The notes beneath the pieces are model-generated. The model was not told the origin of the DNA and made no database searches. It saw nothing but the letters and a program-made list of their open reading frames with translations. From Mesostigma viride (lineage: Eukaryota; Streptophyta; Mesostigmatophyceae; Mesostigmatales; Mesostigmataceae), in the NCBI GenBank assembly GCA_009746045.1, contig RPFO01001742.1, positions 1 through 25,896 on the forward strand: 25,896 bases of DNA, in the 5' to 3' direction. A program made the position numbers and the translations under genes. How positions within the stretch are numbered: position 1 is the first letter of the stretch; each line of letters starts with the position of its first letter. Below, one piece after another: positions 1 through 8,045 of this stretch.

Positions 1-674
1 GATCCGCGAGGACCATAGAAAGATTCGGAAAAGTATGGATATCCTACCTCTCCGTCCACAACGCTCTCCCCCGTGCGCGCCCTGGGTCGTGTGGTAGTCG
101 CGATAGTAAACTTACAGATTCCACTCGCGTCGCCATTCGTACGTTGTAGGGCAGCTGGACTCGCACATCCTGGTCATTGATGACGTTTGAACGCGTTTGG
201 TGCGACACGGTCGTCCCGTCTTCGAGATGGAGGACGAAATCCCCGTTCAAGTTAGCTATCGACGTTTTGCCTACCCCGTGTTGGTCAAAAAAGGTAGTCC
301 AATTGCGCGCGGGTCAGGACTCTGCCACCAGGGTCTAGCAACGTATCAGGGCTAAAGTCGAAACGTGGTACTGGGTTGCTCCCACTTTCGCCGTTAGGTA
401 AGGTTCATTTAGAGTGAGATCGATCGACTAAAGTAGTCCCTGATTTAAAATAGGAATACCATTCACGACGAGACTGTAAGCAAGTCCGATGGGTCGCTTG
501 CGGTCCGTCGTCGTAATTGTCTCCGAGTCGCACATTTGTCGGCTGGCTCGGGTAGAAAATTTTGAATCGTCGACAACGAGTGACTCACGAATGGATGTGA
601 ATGCCAAGAAGTAACGAACGCTAGCTTGAAGCCCATCTATGTCTGTTTCGATGTTAGAAAACACGCTCCTCCAT
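1..674 (-). pseudogene. Unidentified virus-like gene, broken, running off the left edge
   Basis: A coding-like stretch on the minus strand that I do not recognise. The best start is the ATG at 674-672, which needs one frame change within about 15 bases to enter the open frame ending at 428. That frame includes LVVDDSKFSTRASRQ and GLAYSLVVNGIPILNQ. Coding-like text then switches frame: PRFDFSPDTLLDPGGRVLT lies at about 380-320, NGDFVLHLEDGTTVSHQTRS at about 250-190, and GYPYFSESFYGPRG at about 45-1, still open at the window edge. At least four frame changes or in-frame stops interrupt it. The text is rich in beta-branched and polar residues, with no membrane segment or nucleotide-binding motif. 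It is divergent from the gene at 764, sharing a gap of about 90 bases. It could be a structural virion protein by context, but nothing seen proves that. The breaks may be decay or sequencing indels. Confidence 0.5.
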
Positions 675-763
675 TTCAGGGTCGAGCGTTAACCGGTGGC
701 GAGATTGGTCGGTCTGCTCAATGTTGTTAGAACGACCATTTATTATCTACCTAGAATATAAAC
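675..763. promoter_or_regulatory. Candidate bidirectional promoter
   Basis: This short gap lies between the minus-strand gene starting near 674 and the plus-strand gene starting at 764. It is AT-rich on its right side and has a TATA-like GAATATAAAC ending just before the ATG at 764. Assignment rests on position and composition only. Confidence 0.3.
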
Positions 764-1295
764 ATGGCCTCTGAGGCTTCAGAGACCCCAACGAGCTACC
801 AAGACGAAAACCTTCGCCGAGACGCTGGGAAGAGCAGGTGTTGACCTGGTCAAGACAATTCGAAAGGGACAACCGCTGAATGATGAACAGAAAAAAGCCC
901 TTCGCGACAAAATGAGGGTTTACCAGCAACGCGCAAAAGCCGAGAGGGAGAAGAGACGAAACGAGGAAAAGGAGGCAGAGATAACGAAACGAAAGGTCCT
1001 TGCAAAGGAATTGGAGATTCAGCGGCAAAGGCTAGTCGAACTCGAGCTGCAAGAAGCCCGCAACAAATCGCGGATTGAACGCCTTCTCGCTGAAGATTCA
1101 GTCGCCTCAACCCCCGCCGACACGCCAAAACCAAGACGGGGTCGAAAGCCCAAGGAGACAGAGCCGGACTCTCCGCCACCCCCGATCAAGACCCGACAGC
1201 TCCCACCTCCACCACCGCCACCTGTCGCGATGACGCCATACGAGATGCGCATGGCCGCCATCCGCGCGTCTCTCCTTGCTAGTCTGGACGATTAA
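764..1295 (+). CDS. Coiled-coil, AT-hook-like, proline-rich small protein (one frame break)
   Basis: I do not recognise a family. The open frame from 912 to 1295 extends upstream without a stop through text such as TFAETLGRAGVDLVK and IRKGQPLNDEQKKALRDKM. The likely start is ATG 764, reached by a single frame change near 798, giving roughly 177 residues. The order is a short Ser/Thr/Glu-rich N-terminus, a long Lys/Glu/Arg-rich segment of about 70 residues with coiled-coil character, an AT-hook-like PRRGRKPKE, a proline run (PPPPPPP), and a C-terminal helix containing TPYEMRMAAIRASLLASL. It ends 12 bases before the packaging ATPase start, so the two may be co-transcribed. A DNA-associated or scaffold role is an inference from the basic motif and helix. 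The C-terminal PYEMR string recurs in the large helicase. Confidence 0.6.
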
Positions 1296-1307
1296 AATGT
1301 CTTCAGA

Positions 1308-2192
1308 ATGATAATGGCTATCATCGAAGAGCGACGAATTCATTCACTTGAGAACAAAGACATCAAGCAACGATACGCCCCACAGCGTCCTGCTCCACCG
1401 AATATGCCGAGTCTTCATTTCATCGCAAACTTCTGCGGAGCTCGACGGTCTGGGAAAACTACATCGGCAGTCAACATGGCGAAGGCTTACTTTGCTAAAA
1501 ACTCATTCGACAAGCTGTACCTCATTTCAGGGAGTGCCCACACGGAGCCAAAATACAATGAGCTCCCGGAACCAGCTATGACGATGGAAGTCTACTCTAA
1601 CCTGGCATTCGATGGGATGATAGATCATATAAAGTCTGACCTCCACGAATACGAGAGGTACAAGGACGATCTCAAGGTCTGGGAAACGTTCAAACGCGAA
1701 TACGTGGATGGGAAAAAAAACGCAGAACTCATGGACCTCTCCATGTACCTACGCCTTGATGCAATGAACTGGGATAAACCTGCGACAAGGTTCGAGCACG
1801 GTCCTCCTTCGTCGCTCATTCTGATAGACGACATGCAAGGCAGTGCCCTCTATCAGAGCTCTAGCAAAAACGCTGTTGCGGCTTTCGCGTTCAAACACAG
1901 ACACTTCCTCACGAGCATGATTTTCCTGACACAGGCGTACACAAGCGGTGGCGTACCACGAGCAGTGCGAGCGAATATATCGTTTCTTGCGCTGTTCAGA
2001 ACGAAGGACCATCGAGCCGCGCGACAGATCGCGGAAGAGAGCGCGGGGGCTGTGGCGCCGGACGAGTTTCTCGCGCTATGGGACCACGCCGTCAAGGACG
2101 ATCCTCACGACTTCTTCGCTGTCGACTTCGACCAGCGCGACCCGAAAAAAATGTTTCGTCGAAACTTCAATACATTTCTCTCGATAAAATAA
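1308..2192 (+). CDS. A32-like viral DNA packaging ATPase (FtsK-HerA superfamily)
   Basis: This is an intact 294-residue P-loop ATPase. Walker A is GARRSGKT at residues 44-51 and Walker B is SLILIDDM at 169-176 with acidic D174 and D175. A sensor-type FLTQ sits at 206-209. The following VPRAVRANISF and LFRTKD (about 217-234) match the conserved arginine-bearing region of A32-type packaging ATPases, which pump viral DNA into capsids using ATP. Length and motif spacing fit this family. The second in-frame ATG, two codons downstream at 1314, has a better context (A at -3, G at +4) and may be the true start. It sits 12 bases after the preceding gene and 22 bases before the next, an operon-like packing typical of compact viral genomes. 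Unlike most neighbours it has no frame break. A cellular AAA protein is unlikely given the Q sensor and arginine pattern. Confidence 0.85.
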   Translation: MIMAIIEERRIHSLENKDIKQRYAPQRPAPPNMPSLHFIANFCGARRSGKTTSAVNMAKAYFAKNSFDKLYLISGSAHTEPKYNELPEPAMTMEVYSNLAFDGMIDHIKSDLHEYERYKDDLKVWETFKREYVDGKKNAELMDLSMYLRLDAMNWDKPATRFEHGPPSSLILIDDMQGSALYQSSSKNAVAAFAFKHRHFLTSMIFLTQAYTSGGVPRAVRANISFLALFRTKDHRAARQIAEESAGAVAPDEFLALWDHAVKDDPHDFFAVDFDQRDPKKMFRRNFNTFLSIK

Positions 2193-2213
2193 TTTTCTCT
2201 GAACATGATATAC
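2193..2213 (+). promoter_or_regulatory. Candidate viral promoter motif (TCTGAACAT ... TATAC)
   Basis: TTTTCTCTGAACAT followed by GATATAC ends directly before the ATG at 2215. A close relative, TTTTTCTGAACAT followed by GTATAC, occurs at 3961-3982. Two copies in gene-flanking positions suggest an element-specific promoter motif, but two instances do not prove it. Confidence 0.35.
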
Positions 2214-2214
2214 T

Positions 2215-2709
2215 ATGGATATTCCGTCCATCAAACGATACGCAGGCGCCGAGAAGGAGTACGTGTTGGACACCCAAGCACTCCTCCGATATTGTTCGGG
2301 TTCTCGACTGGGGCAGAAAACTCTAGAACGTGTCGTCAGGATCCTTCAAGAAGCAGGCCACCACGACACGATTCCGTCCACCTGTCACGACATGAGCCCC
2401 GAAATCCGATTGGCCATCCTCGCCTTGGTGGGCGATCGCAGGCGTCCACGTGGGCGCTCACCCTCCAAAACGGAAAAACGACACGAACCGAAACGGCCTC
2501 GAGGGCGCCCAAGGATCCACCCCGTAGGGTATAAAAAGCCTCGAGCCAAAAAATTGTCTCATGTTCAGTCATCAGATGACGGTGACCGTAGAGGAGCGTC
2601 GCGAGCAATGGCGACGGGCCCAGGCGAAGAGGCGAGCAATCGCCCGCGACCAGACGAACTGCATCTCGGCGAAAAGCAAGGTCAAGAAGGGCGTCTGGAA
2701 TCCCAGTGA
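2215..2709 (+). CDS. Small basic AT-hook protein
   Basis: An open frame of 164 codons starts at an ATG directly after a promoter-like motif. The first about 75 residues look globular and helical (DTQALLRYCSGSRLGQKTLE, DMSPEIRLAILALVGD). Residues about 77-115 are strongly basic and contain two AT-hook type cores, RRPRGRSPSK and KRPRGRPRIHP, which bind the minor groove of AT-rich DNA. This suggests a DNA-binding or chromatin-like role for the element. After about residue 118 the frame turns into low-complexity text and another frame (from 2561/2576) becomes more protein-like. The true C-terminus may therefore lie near 2575, or a frame break may join the two. No enzyme motif is visible. Confidence 0.55.
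   Translation: MDIPSIKRYAGAEKEYVLDTQALLRYCSGSRLGQKTLERVVRILQEAGHHDTIPSTCHDMSPEIRLAILALVGDRRRPRGRSPSKTEKRHEPKRPRGRPRIHPVGYKKPRAKKLSHVQSSDDGDRRGASRAMATGPGEEASNRPRPDELHLGEKQGQEGRLESQ
2530..2536 (+). promoter_or_regulatory. TATA box candidate
   Basis: A perfect TATAAAA lies inside the 3' part of the AT-hook frame, 25 to 40 bases before the ATGs at 2561 and 2576. The spacing suits transcription of the downstream basic/recombinase frame. A second TATAAAA is at 3889-3895. Confidence 0.35.
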
Positions 2710-2794
2710 TCGATGGATCGCAAATAACCCCGAGTGCGGAAAAAATCGGCTTGCAGGCGACCTCTCCACCCTCGCCGGAGCCACCGCACCATGA
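2576..2794 (+). CDS. Basic open frame, possible N-terminus of the recombinase gene
   Basis: Starting at ATG 2576 (an alternative ATG is at 2561), this frame encodes a highly basic helix (VEERREQWRRAQAKRRAIAR) followed by KKGVWNPSDRWIANNPECGK. It then loses protein-like character near 2750, where the tyrosine-recombinase frame becomes convincing. It may be a short separate protein, the continuation of the AT-hook gene after a frame break, or the beginning of the recombinase. I cannot decide between these. A TATA box 40 bases upstream supports an independent start. Confidence 0.35.
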   Translation: MTVTVEERREQWRRAQAKRRAIARDQTNCISAKSKVKKGVWNPSDRWIANNPECGKNRLAGDLSTLAGATAP

Positions 2795-3818
2795 GGAAAC
2801 TCCCGCGCGAGCTGGAGGAGGGCGGTACTGGACCTTCGACGAGGCCGTCGCCGCAGCGGAAGCGCGACCAGAGCAGCACGAGCGTGGCAGGCCATCGAAG
2901 GAGCGCGGGGCGACTCGCAAGACCGCTTTGGGATACATTGGCAGGATGCGGGTCCTGCTCGACAAACTGGGGTGCTCGCAGTACGAGTCCGTTGATTGCC
3001 TTGCCGACACAGCTCGTGTTCTTCGCGTGGTGCACGAGACATCAGAACCCAAGCGCAAGACCCAGCACTCGAAGGACGACGCCTGGAGGGAGAATGAGAA
3101 GCAGCTCCTCGGGGTCATCAACGGCGTGAACCGAATGATGCCGCCCGAGAAGAGGCTCCCAAGTCACGTTACGGACGCGTACACTGCTCGTGTCAGGAGC
3201 TGAAGGTTGGTGACCTGGACAGACGGTTGACCGTGCCGAGAACAAGCCGCTGAGGTACACGTACGAACAGCTCCAGAAGATCGCCAAAGCAGAGTACGAA
3301 GCCGATCCCACGTCCGACGCCGCGCTCATGGGCTTGATTATCTCTCGGGTGAAGATCTACCACCGACGCGTTACAATCACGACCAGATGCGCATCGTCGA
3401 CTCGGTCGCTGAGCTAGGACCGCACGAGAACGGCTACATCCCGAGCGAGAGGAGATTCTACATCCAGAATTTCAAAACGCAGCACAGCATGCCAGTTTAT
3501 GACGTCGTCATCCCGAAGAAGTACGGAAAGCTCATCAAAGCGTTGGATGCCCGTGCTAAGGCTGGACAGAAATTCCTTTTCGAATCAGAGCCTGGCATTC
3601 CGATCAAACACGAGCTCTACAGCGCCCGTTACAACCGGATTTACGGAGGCATCGACGCCACGCGACAAGCATACATCACTCGTTTCCTGAAGGGCGCTTC
3701 ATTTAAGAAACGTAAATGGGCTGGCGACATGATGGGCCATGACGTACTGACAGGAGCCGTTTACGAGAGGCAGGGTGGCGAGACTGGCGGACGTCGGCTG
3801 AGGCCGAGGAAAAGGTAG
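2706..3818 (+). pseudogene. Tyrosine recombinase/integrase, broken by three frame changes
   Basis: Tyrosine recombinases cut and rejoin DNA through a 3'-phosphotyrosine and often integrate viral genomes. The N-terminal part (about 2820-3200, with RYWTFDEAVAAAEARP and TARKT-like helices) resembles a core-binding domain and stops at 3203. Coding text then passes through two other frames (QELKVGDLDRRL at about 3194-3230; NKPLRYTYEQLQKIAKAEY from about 3241) and returns to the first frame near 3345. The catalytic domain shows PPTRYN with the box I arginine codon at 3369-3371, a box II-like DATRQAYIT with Arg at 3663-3665, MMGH with His near 3738-3740, and VYER with the nucleophile tyrosine codon at 3762-3764. 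The usual HxxR histidine is Asp here. The three shifts cancel out overall. They could be decay or sequencing indels. The C-terminal open piece alone runs 3387-3818. Confidence 0.7.
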
Positions 3819-3822
3819 ATAG

Positions 3823-3836
3823 TTTCCCGTGGGAAA
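3823..3836. repeat. Inverted repeat directly after the recombinase stop
   Basis: TTTCCC and GGGAAA arms flank GT, four bases after the recombinase stop codon at 3816-3818. It could form a small hairpin at the transcript end or be a recombinase or regulator site. It shares its core with two further palindromes at 3896-3908 and 4073-4090. Confidence 0.4.
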
Positions 3837-3895
3837 TTTTCATGAATGTCGAAAAGGGTATTCTAAACTGCATGCATTATACAGGGAATATAAAA

Positions 3896-3908
3896 GTTCC
3901 ATGGGAAC
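3896..3908. repeat. Inverted repeat next to a TATA box
   Basis: GTTCC-ATG-GGAAC begins one base after TATAAAA (3889-3895). An operator overlapping a transcription start is a plausible reading, inferred from position only. Confidence 0.35.
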
Positions 3909-3912
3909 ATTT

Positions 3913-4137
3913 TTATCGAGGGTCGAGGTTCGAGGGGTTATTCTTTAATCGAAACTTTTTTTTTTCTGAACATACGGTATACAACCTTCCAGAATGGTCT
4001 CGAACCTCAACCTGCATGACGACACGGTCGCCCGACACGACGTAACCGACAAGCCGACACGATTCGATTCCTCGTGGGAGATCTCCCACGGGAATAAAGG
4101 CGGACTCTCCCACGACAATCCACACTCTTGCGCTCAC
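3913..4137 (-). CDS. Possible small beta-rich minus-strand protein
   Basis: This minus-strand frame encodes 74 residues with alternating hydrophobic text (VWIVVGESAFIPVGDLPRG, YVVSGDRVVMQVEVRDHSGR, LYTVCSEKKKF) that resembles a small beta-barrel. It starts at GTG; the first in-frame ATG is only at about residue 41, so a normal eukaryotic start is missing. The plus-strand frame in the same interval (3994-4227) is much less protein-like. It is convergent with the recombinase and lies head to head with the helicase gene. No family is recognised. Confidence 0.3.
   Translation of the reverse strand: MSARVWIVVGESAFIPVGDLPRGIESCRLVGYVVSGDRVVMQVEVRDHSGRLYTVCSEKKKFRLKNNPSNLDPR
3961..3982 (+). promoter_or_regulatory. 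Second copy of the TCTGAACAT-type promoter motif
   Basis: A run of ten T residues leads into CTGAACAT, then three bases and GTATAC. It matches the motif at 2193-2213 and lies upstream of the large helicase gene, the next plus-strand gene. The distance to that gene (about 170 bases) is longer than at the first site. Confidence 0.3.
4073..4090. repeat. Perfect 18-bp palindrome
   Basis: CGTGGGAGATCTCCCACG is its own reverse complement and lies 60 bases before the probable start of the helicase gene. A dimeric DNA-binding protein site is a reasonable guess. It is the longest of three related palindromes between recombinase and helicase. Confidence 0.45.
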
Positions 4138-4149
4138 ACAACCTCTAAG

Positions 4150-7100
4150 ATGTCGACGCCGCGGAATTTGTTCCTCTGTGGTTCGCGTCGAAAGATACGC
4201 CTTTCTTTGCTCGGACGCCAGGGGTGATGTACTCGTACGAAGAGGAAAAACCCCAAGACGCTTCGGAGGCGTATGGTCGCTCTCGTGGGATGAAGTACAT
4301 CATGGCGCTGAACACGTACAAAAAAACGAACATGTATGCCGCTTTCGGGTGCAGGGAGGACTTGATCAAGACCCACGCGGAGTTATCAACAAGCGATCCG
4401 CATTTGCTAGAAATTCTATCCCCCGACGTGAGCGTCGTCCCATATTTCGATTTTGACTGGGAAACGGAAGAACCCATCGACTACCAGCTGGAGAAGTACG
4501 CAAAAGCGGCCATATCCATGTTCTTCAACGACGTGTACGAGATAAATGTCGAGGAAGAGCGAGATATGCGGGTCCTTATTGGCCATCGCGTCAGGAGCGG
4601 CATCTTCAAGCAGTCTGTTCACGTAACGGTGCCGACGATCTACATCCCGACCATGGAGGATCGTGTTAAGATGGGAGAGCTTTTTCAGTCGTTCCTTATG
4701 CAGTGCGCGATGGATTTGACTTCAGGATATCAGTCCGAGGTGTGCCAGAGACTCGTCAAGTCCCAGCACTCGAAAGAGGATTGGGAGGACATGCACGCGA
4801 ACGGGAATCCGATTGTGGAGAAAACAACTGGCGTTTGGGCGCCTAAACACGACATCAAGTTTTGCTATGATAGAACAATCTATTCGAGGTACCGGGCCTT
4901 TCGCATGATAGGGATGAAGAAGCGCGGAGACAGCGGTGAGGACGCATACCTCCGTCCAGTCCCAGGGGGTAGTTCCGACGTCGGCGAATATTTGGTGACT
5001 GTCTTCAACGAAGAGGGACTGACCCGGCTCCCCCATGTCGATGATGCGGAACTATCCGAAACGAGCCATACAGTGTTTCGAGGGTATGGGAAGACTATCC
5101 CACCACCTCGGGGCCTGGACATCTCGCCATCCATCGAAGCAATGAAAAGGTTTTCGCCTGGATGCAAGTATATGCGCACAACCTGTAAAGAATCCGAGCG
5201 AGGTGTCGCAACGTTCGTCAAGTACTCCGTCGACTCTGTGGATCCGTTATGCAGGATCTGCCTCAAGATACACGACAACAACGGGCCTTATAACCTGCTA
5301 CTCCCTAATGGCGCTGTACAGTACAGATGCCACCAGGACTCACAGCACCGATTCATCGAGATCTCCCCGCCCGTGATGAAGCTCGCGGACTCGGAGAAAG
5401 TTCCGTTCACTAACGAGTACTCGTCCGAAAAAATCAGGCCTTTCAGCTGGGATGCGCTTTTTGGAGGCCCGCACAAGAGCACCATCCTTGTTCAGTCGAA
5501 TTGTGGGACAGGTAAATCTGAGAGGATTCGTGAACTCGTCAACGAGGCGGTGAGGAAGGATCCAGATATTCGCGTGTGCTGTATCGTGGCTAACATCAGC
5601 TTGTCCAAGGAGGAGGATCGCAATTACAGATCTCTGGGCGAGGGTGGGAGGACAGTCGTATGGGAGGACAACGCGTTCCATCTCCTGTACAGTGACCCAA
5701 ATTTTCGTCACTATCTCAGCGGCTCAAAGGGGATGATTTCTGACGACAGGGTGTTGATAGTCCTGAACAGCATCTTGCGCCTCACGGACCAACCGTTCGA
5801 CCTCCTCATCCTGGACGAAATTTACAACACCCTCACCGCCCTTTCACAGCGCTACGTGGAGAACCGTCGCGAGGTGTTGAGAAAATTCGTCAGGCTCATC
5901 GAAACGTCCAAGGTCGTGATCGCGCTAGACGCTACTGTTACTCGAAAGGTCTACGATTTCATAGCGGCCTATCGCGCGGCGGACACTATGGAGGTGGATT
6001 GCAACACCTTCAGGCGCCCTACCAACAGGACTCTGCGATGGGTGGACGTGACCTCAGAGAAGAACTGGCGAAAGGTCTGCGTGGACCGCTTTGTCGCTGA
6101 GTGTGAGAGGAGGATAGAGGCCGGAGAGAGGATTTTCTGCCCAATGTCTGGCAAAAAAGAGGCCGCCATGGCGTATGAGGCACTCAAACCCTTCATCGAC
6201 AAGCGCAAGAACGGGCGTCTCTACACTAGTCTGACGAGCAAGGAGGATCTGGAGGTTGGCGCGAATGCTGCGTGGGCTGACTTGGACTTTTTGATCTTCA
6301 GCCCCACGATCACGGTTGGAGTCAGCTACACGGAGCACACGTTCGACAGCATGGTGGGACTCTTCATCAACGGGGACTACTACGCGAGCTACACGACAAC
6401 CCTCCAGCAAATTTTCAGAGTGCGCCACTTAGTCAAGGGAGAGATGGTCATCTTCTATCGAGACACGACTTCGCTTCTTGACAGGCCTCCAACGGACTAC
6501 GGCACGATCGTCGAGAACATGATCGCGGGGGACACTGCGCTCATCCAGCTGCTGTTCGACAACGCCGACGTAGTCTGCGACTGGAGCGCGGACAAGTCGC
6601 GTATCTATGACAGAAATTGCCCCAAGTTCCGTCTCTTCTGCCGGAACCAGCAAGATCTCGCGGTGTCGAGGTCCCACTACAAGGGAAATCTCATCAAGAT
6701 ACTGACGGAGGACTACGGCGTGGAGGTGTCGGCAGTGGAGGAGTTGGGGGACATCGACGCCCCTCCGCTTCCGGTACTAGAAGATCCAGACAAGGACAGG
6801 GAGGTGGTGCTTCTGAGCGAGGAGGAGTACAAGGATCTAGAGGGGAGAATCGGCGGCACGGTTCCACTTTCACCGTACGAAATGCGTCTGAAGGCGGTGT
6901 ACGAACTGGTTCACCGGTTGTACATGATTCCGTATGATCTCATCGACGACGAGCTCCCTCAAATTCTGGACAAGGAGATGGGGAGGAAGGCGTACGCTGG
7001 CATTCGGCAATATTCGAAGTTGACGGGACTAGGAACCAAGGAGCATTTCAGAGACAATCTGTTGATTCTGCAGAAGTCAGAGTCCTTGTTTGATTTGAAG

Positions 7101-7579
7101 GCGTATTCTCGTTTTGGACTAGCACAGTCTCTGGCCATTACGCTCAAGCTACTAGAAGGGACGCCTATCATCGACTTCATCACGACGGCTGATCCGTTCA
7201 ATCTCACAATGAAGTTGACGCGCGACGAGACGATTGCACTAGGGAACAAAATCGACAGCGAAATTGCCGACAAGGCCTGGTTCATGCGCTCAACATTTGG
7301 ATACCAACGGCGAGCAGGCGAGGCTTGTAGTCTTTCTTTTGCACAATGTAGCGGGCTCATAAACAGATTGTTAAGCCCGACTCTGGGAATTTCTGCCAAG
7401 GGGCGAAGGGCAATAGCCGTGGCGGTGGTTACTTGGAAATTTCGAAGGCGGACATGCACGCGTTTCTTGATAGGTATAAACCCTCGTGGTGGGGTGATGA
7501 GAAGGATTATTCGATCACGTCGTTGTCTGGCCTGTCGATGGATGAAATCGCTCCTTTCCTGCAGGGGGCGGATAAGTAA
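4150..7579 (+). CDS. Primase (AEP) - zinc finger - origin-binding-type SF2 helicase fusion
   Basis: The long open frame runs 4224-7592; numbering below is from 4224. An AEP-type primase domain shows VVPYFDFDWE (D76, D78), KQSVHVTV (H133) and DRTIYSRYRAFRM (216-228). A zinc-binding-like CRIC (343-346) with H350 and YRCH (369-370) follows. The helicase has Walker A NCGTGKS (426-432), LLILDEI (527-533), LDATVT (568-573), FSPTITVGVSY (692-702) and QQIFRVRH (729-735). These match the herpesvirus origin-binding protein helicase family, so the protein probably melts an origin and lays primers. Good coding text in the same frame (AAEFVPLWFASKDTPFF) precedes 4224 but has no ATG; ATG 4150 with a frame change near 4160 is the likely start. 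After about residue 1027 the frame changes near 7305 and again near 7355, and the natural end (SMDEIAPFLQGADK) is the TAA at 7577-7579, not 7592. Confidence 0.8.
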
Positions 7580-7725
7580 TAAATATTTTTAATGGAACGC
7601 GTTTCTGCCATGCATGTAGTTATCGTTGCCAGCGACAACTGCTTCCCATGCAAATCGGAGGCCCATCCGGTTCGAGTCACACCCCGCCGCGCGGCCCTCG
7701 CCGGCTCCCTCACCCTGCGAGGCCA

Positions 7726-7780
7726 TGGCGAAAAATTGGGCGGTCTTTTCTTAAGAGTAAGTACGTGCAATTTTTCGCCA
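7726..7780. repeat. Hairpin repeat, copy 1 of 4 (55 bp)
   Basis: The left arm TGGCGAAAAATTG and right arm CAATTTTTCGCCA are perfect 13-bp inverted repeats around a 29-bp centre that contains CTTAAG and AAGTACGTG. It begins 146 bases after the helicase stop. Copies 2 to 4 start 100, 210 and 320 bases further on. Confidence 0.85.
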
Positions 7781-7825
7781 CATCCAACAACCCACGCCAC
7801 CTCAGCGCCGGCCAGTGGGGGAAGG

Positions 7826-7880
7826 TGGCGAAAAATTGGGCGTTCTTTTCTTAAGAGTAAGTACGTGCAATTTTTCGCCA
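7826..7880. repeat. Hairpin repeat, copy 2 of 4
   Basis: Same 55-bp unit with identical arms; the centre differs from copy 1 by one base (GGCGTTC against GGCGGTC). Confidence 0.85.
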
Positions 7881-7935
7881 TCACTCTCACACCTTGACAA
7901 ACACCTCCTATACCCCGCGCCAAGGGGTGGCAGGG

Positions 7936-7990
7936 TGGCGAAAAATTGGGCGTTCTTTTCTTAAGAGTAAGTACGTGCAATTTTTCGCCA
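7936..7990. repeat. Hairpin repeat, copy 3 of 4
   Basis: Identical to copy 2. The 55 bases before it (7881-7935) recur before copy 4 with about five changes, so copies 3 and 4 form a 110-bp direct tandem repeat that includes the spacer. Confidence 0.85.
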
Positions 7991-8045
7991 TCCTTGTCAC
8001 ACCTTGACAAACACCTCCTATGACCCGCGCCAAGGGGTGGCAGGG

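Noticed and set aside
2336-3121. A 261-codon minus-strand open frame opposite the AT-hook and recombinase genes
   Set aside because: It is rich in Ser, Arg and Cys and mirrors GC-rich codons of the plus strand, where recombinase motifs are clear; it is a shadow frame.
7306-7592. The last about 95 codons of the 4224-7592 open frame as the true helicase C-terminus
   Set aside because: Protein-like text (SITSLSGLSMDEIAPFLQGADK) lies in a different frame ending at 7579; the open frame after about 7305 reads as basic, low-complexity shadow sequence.
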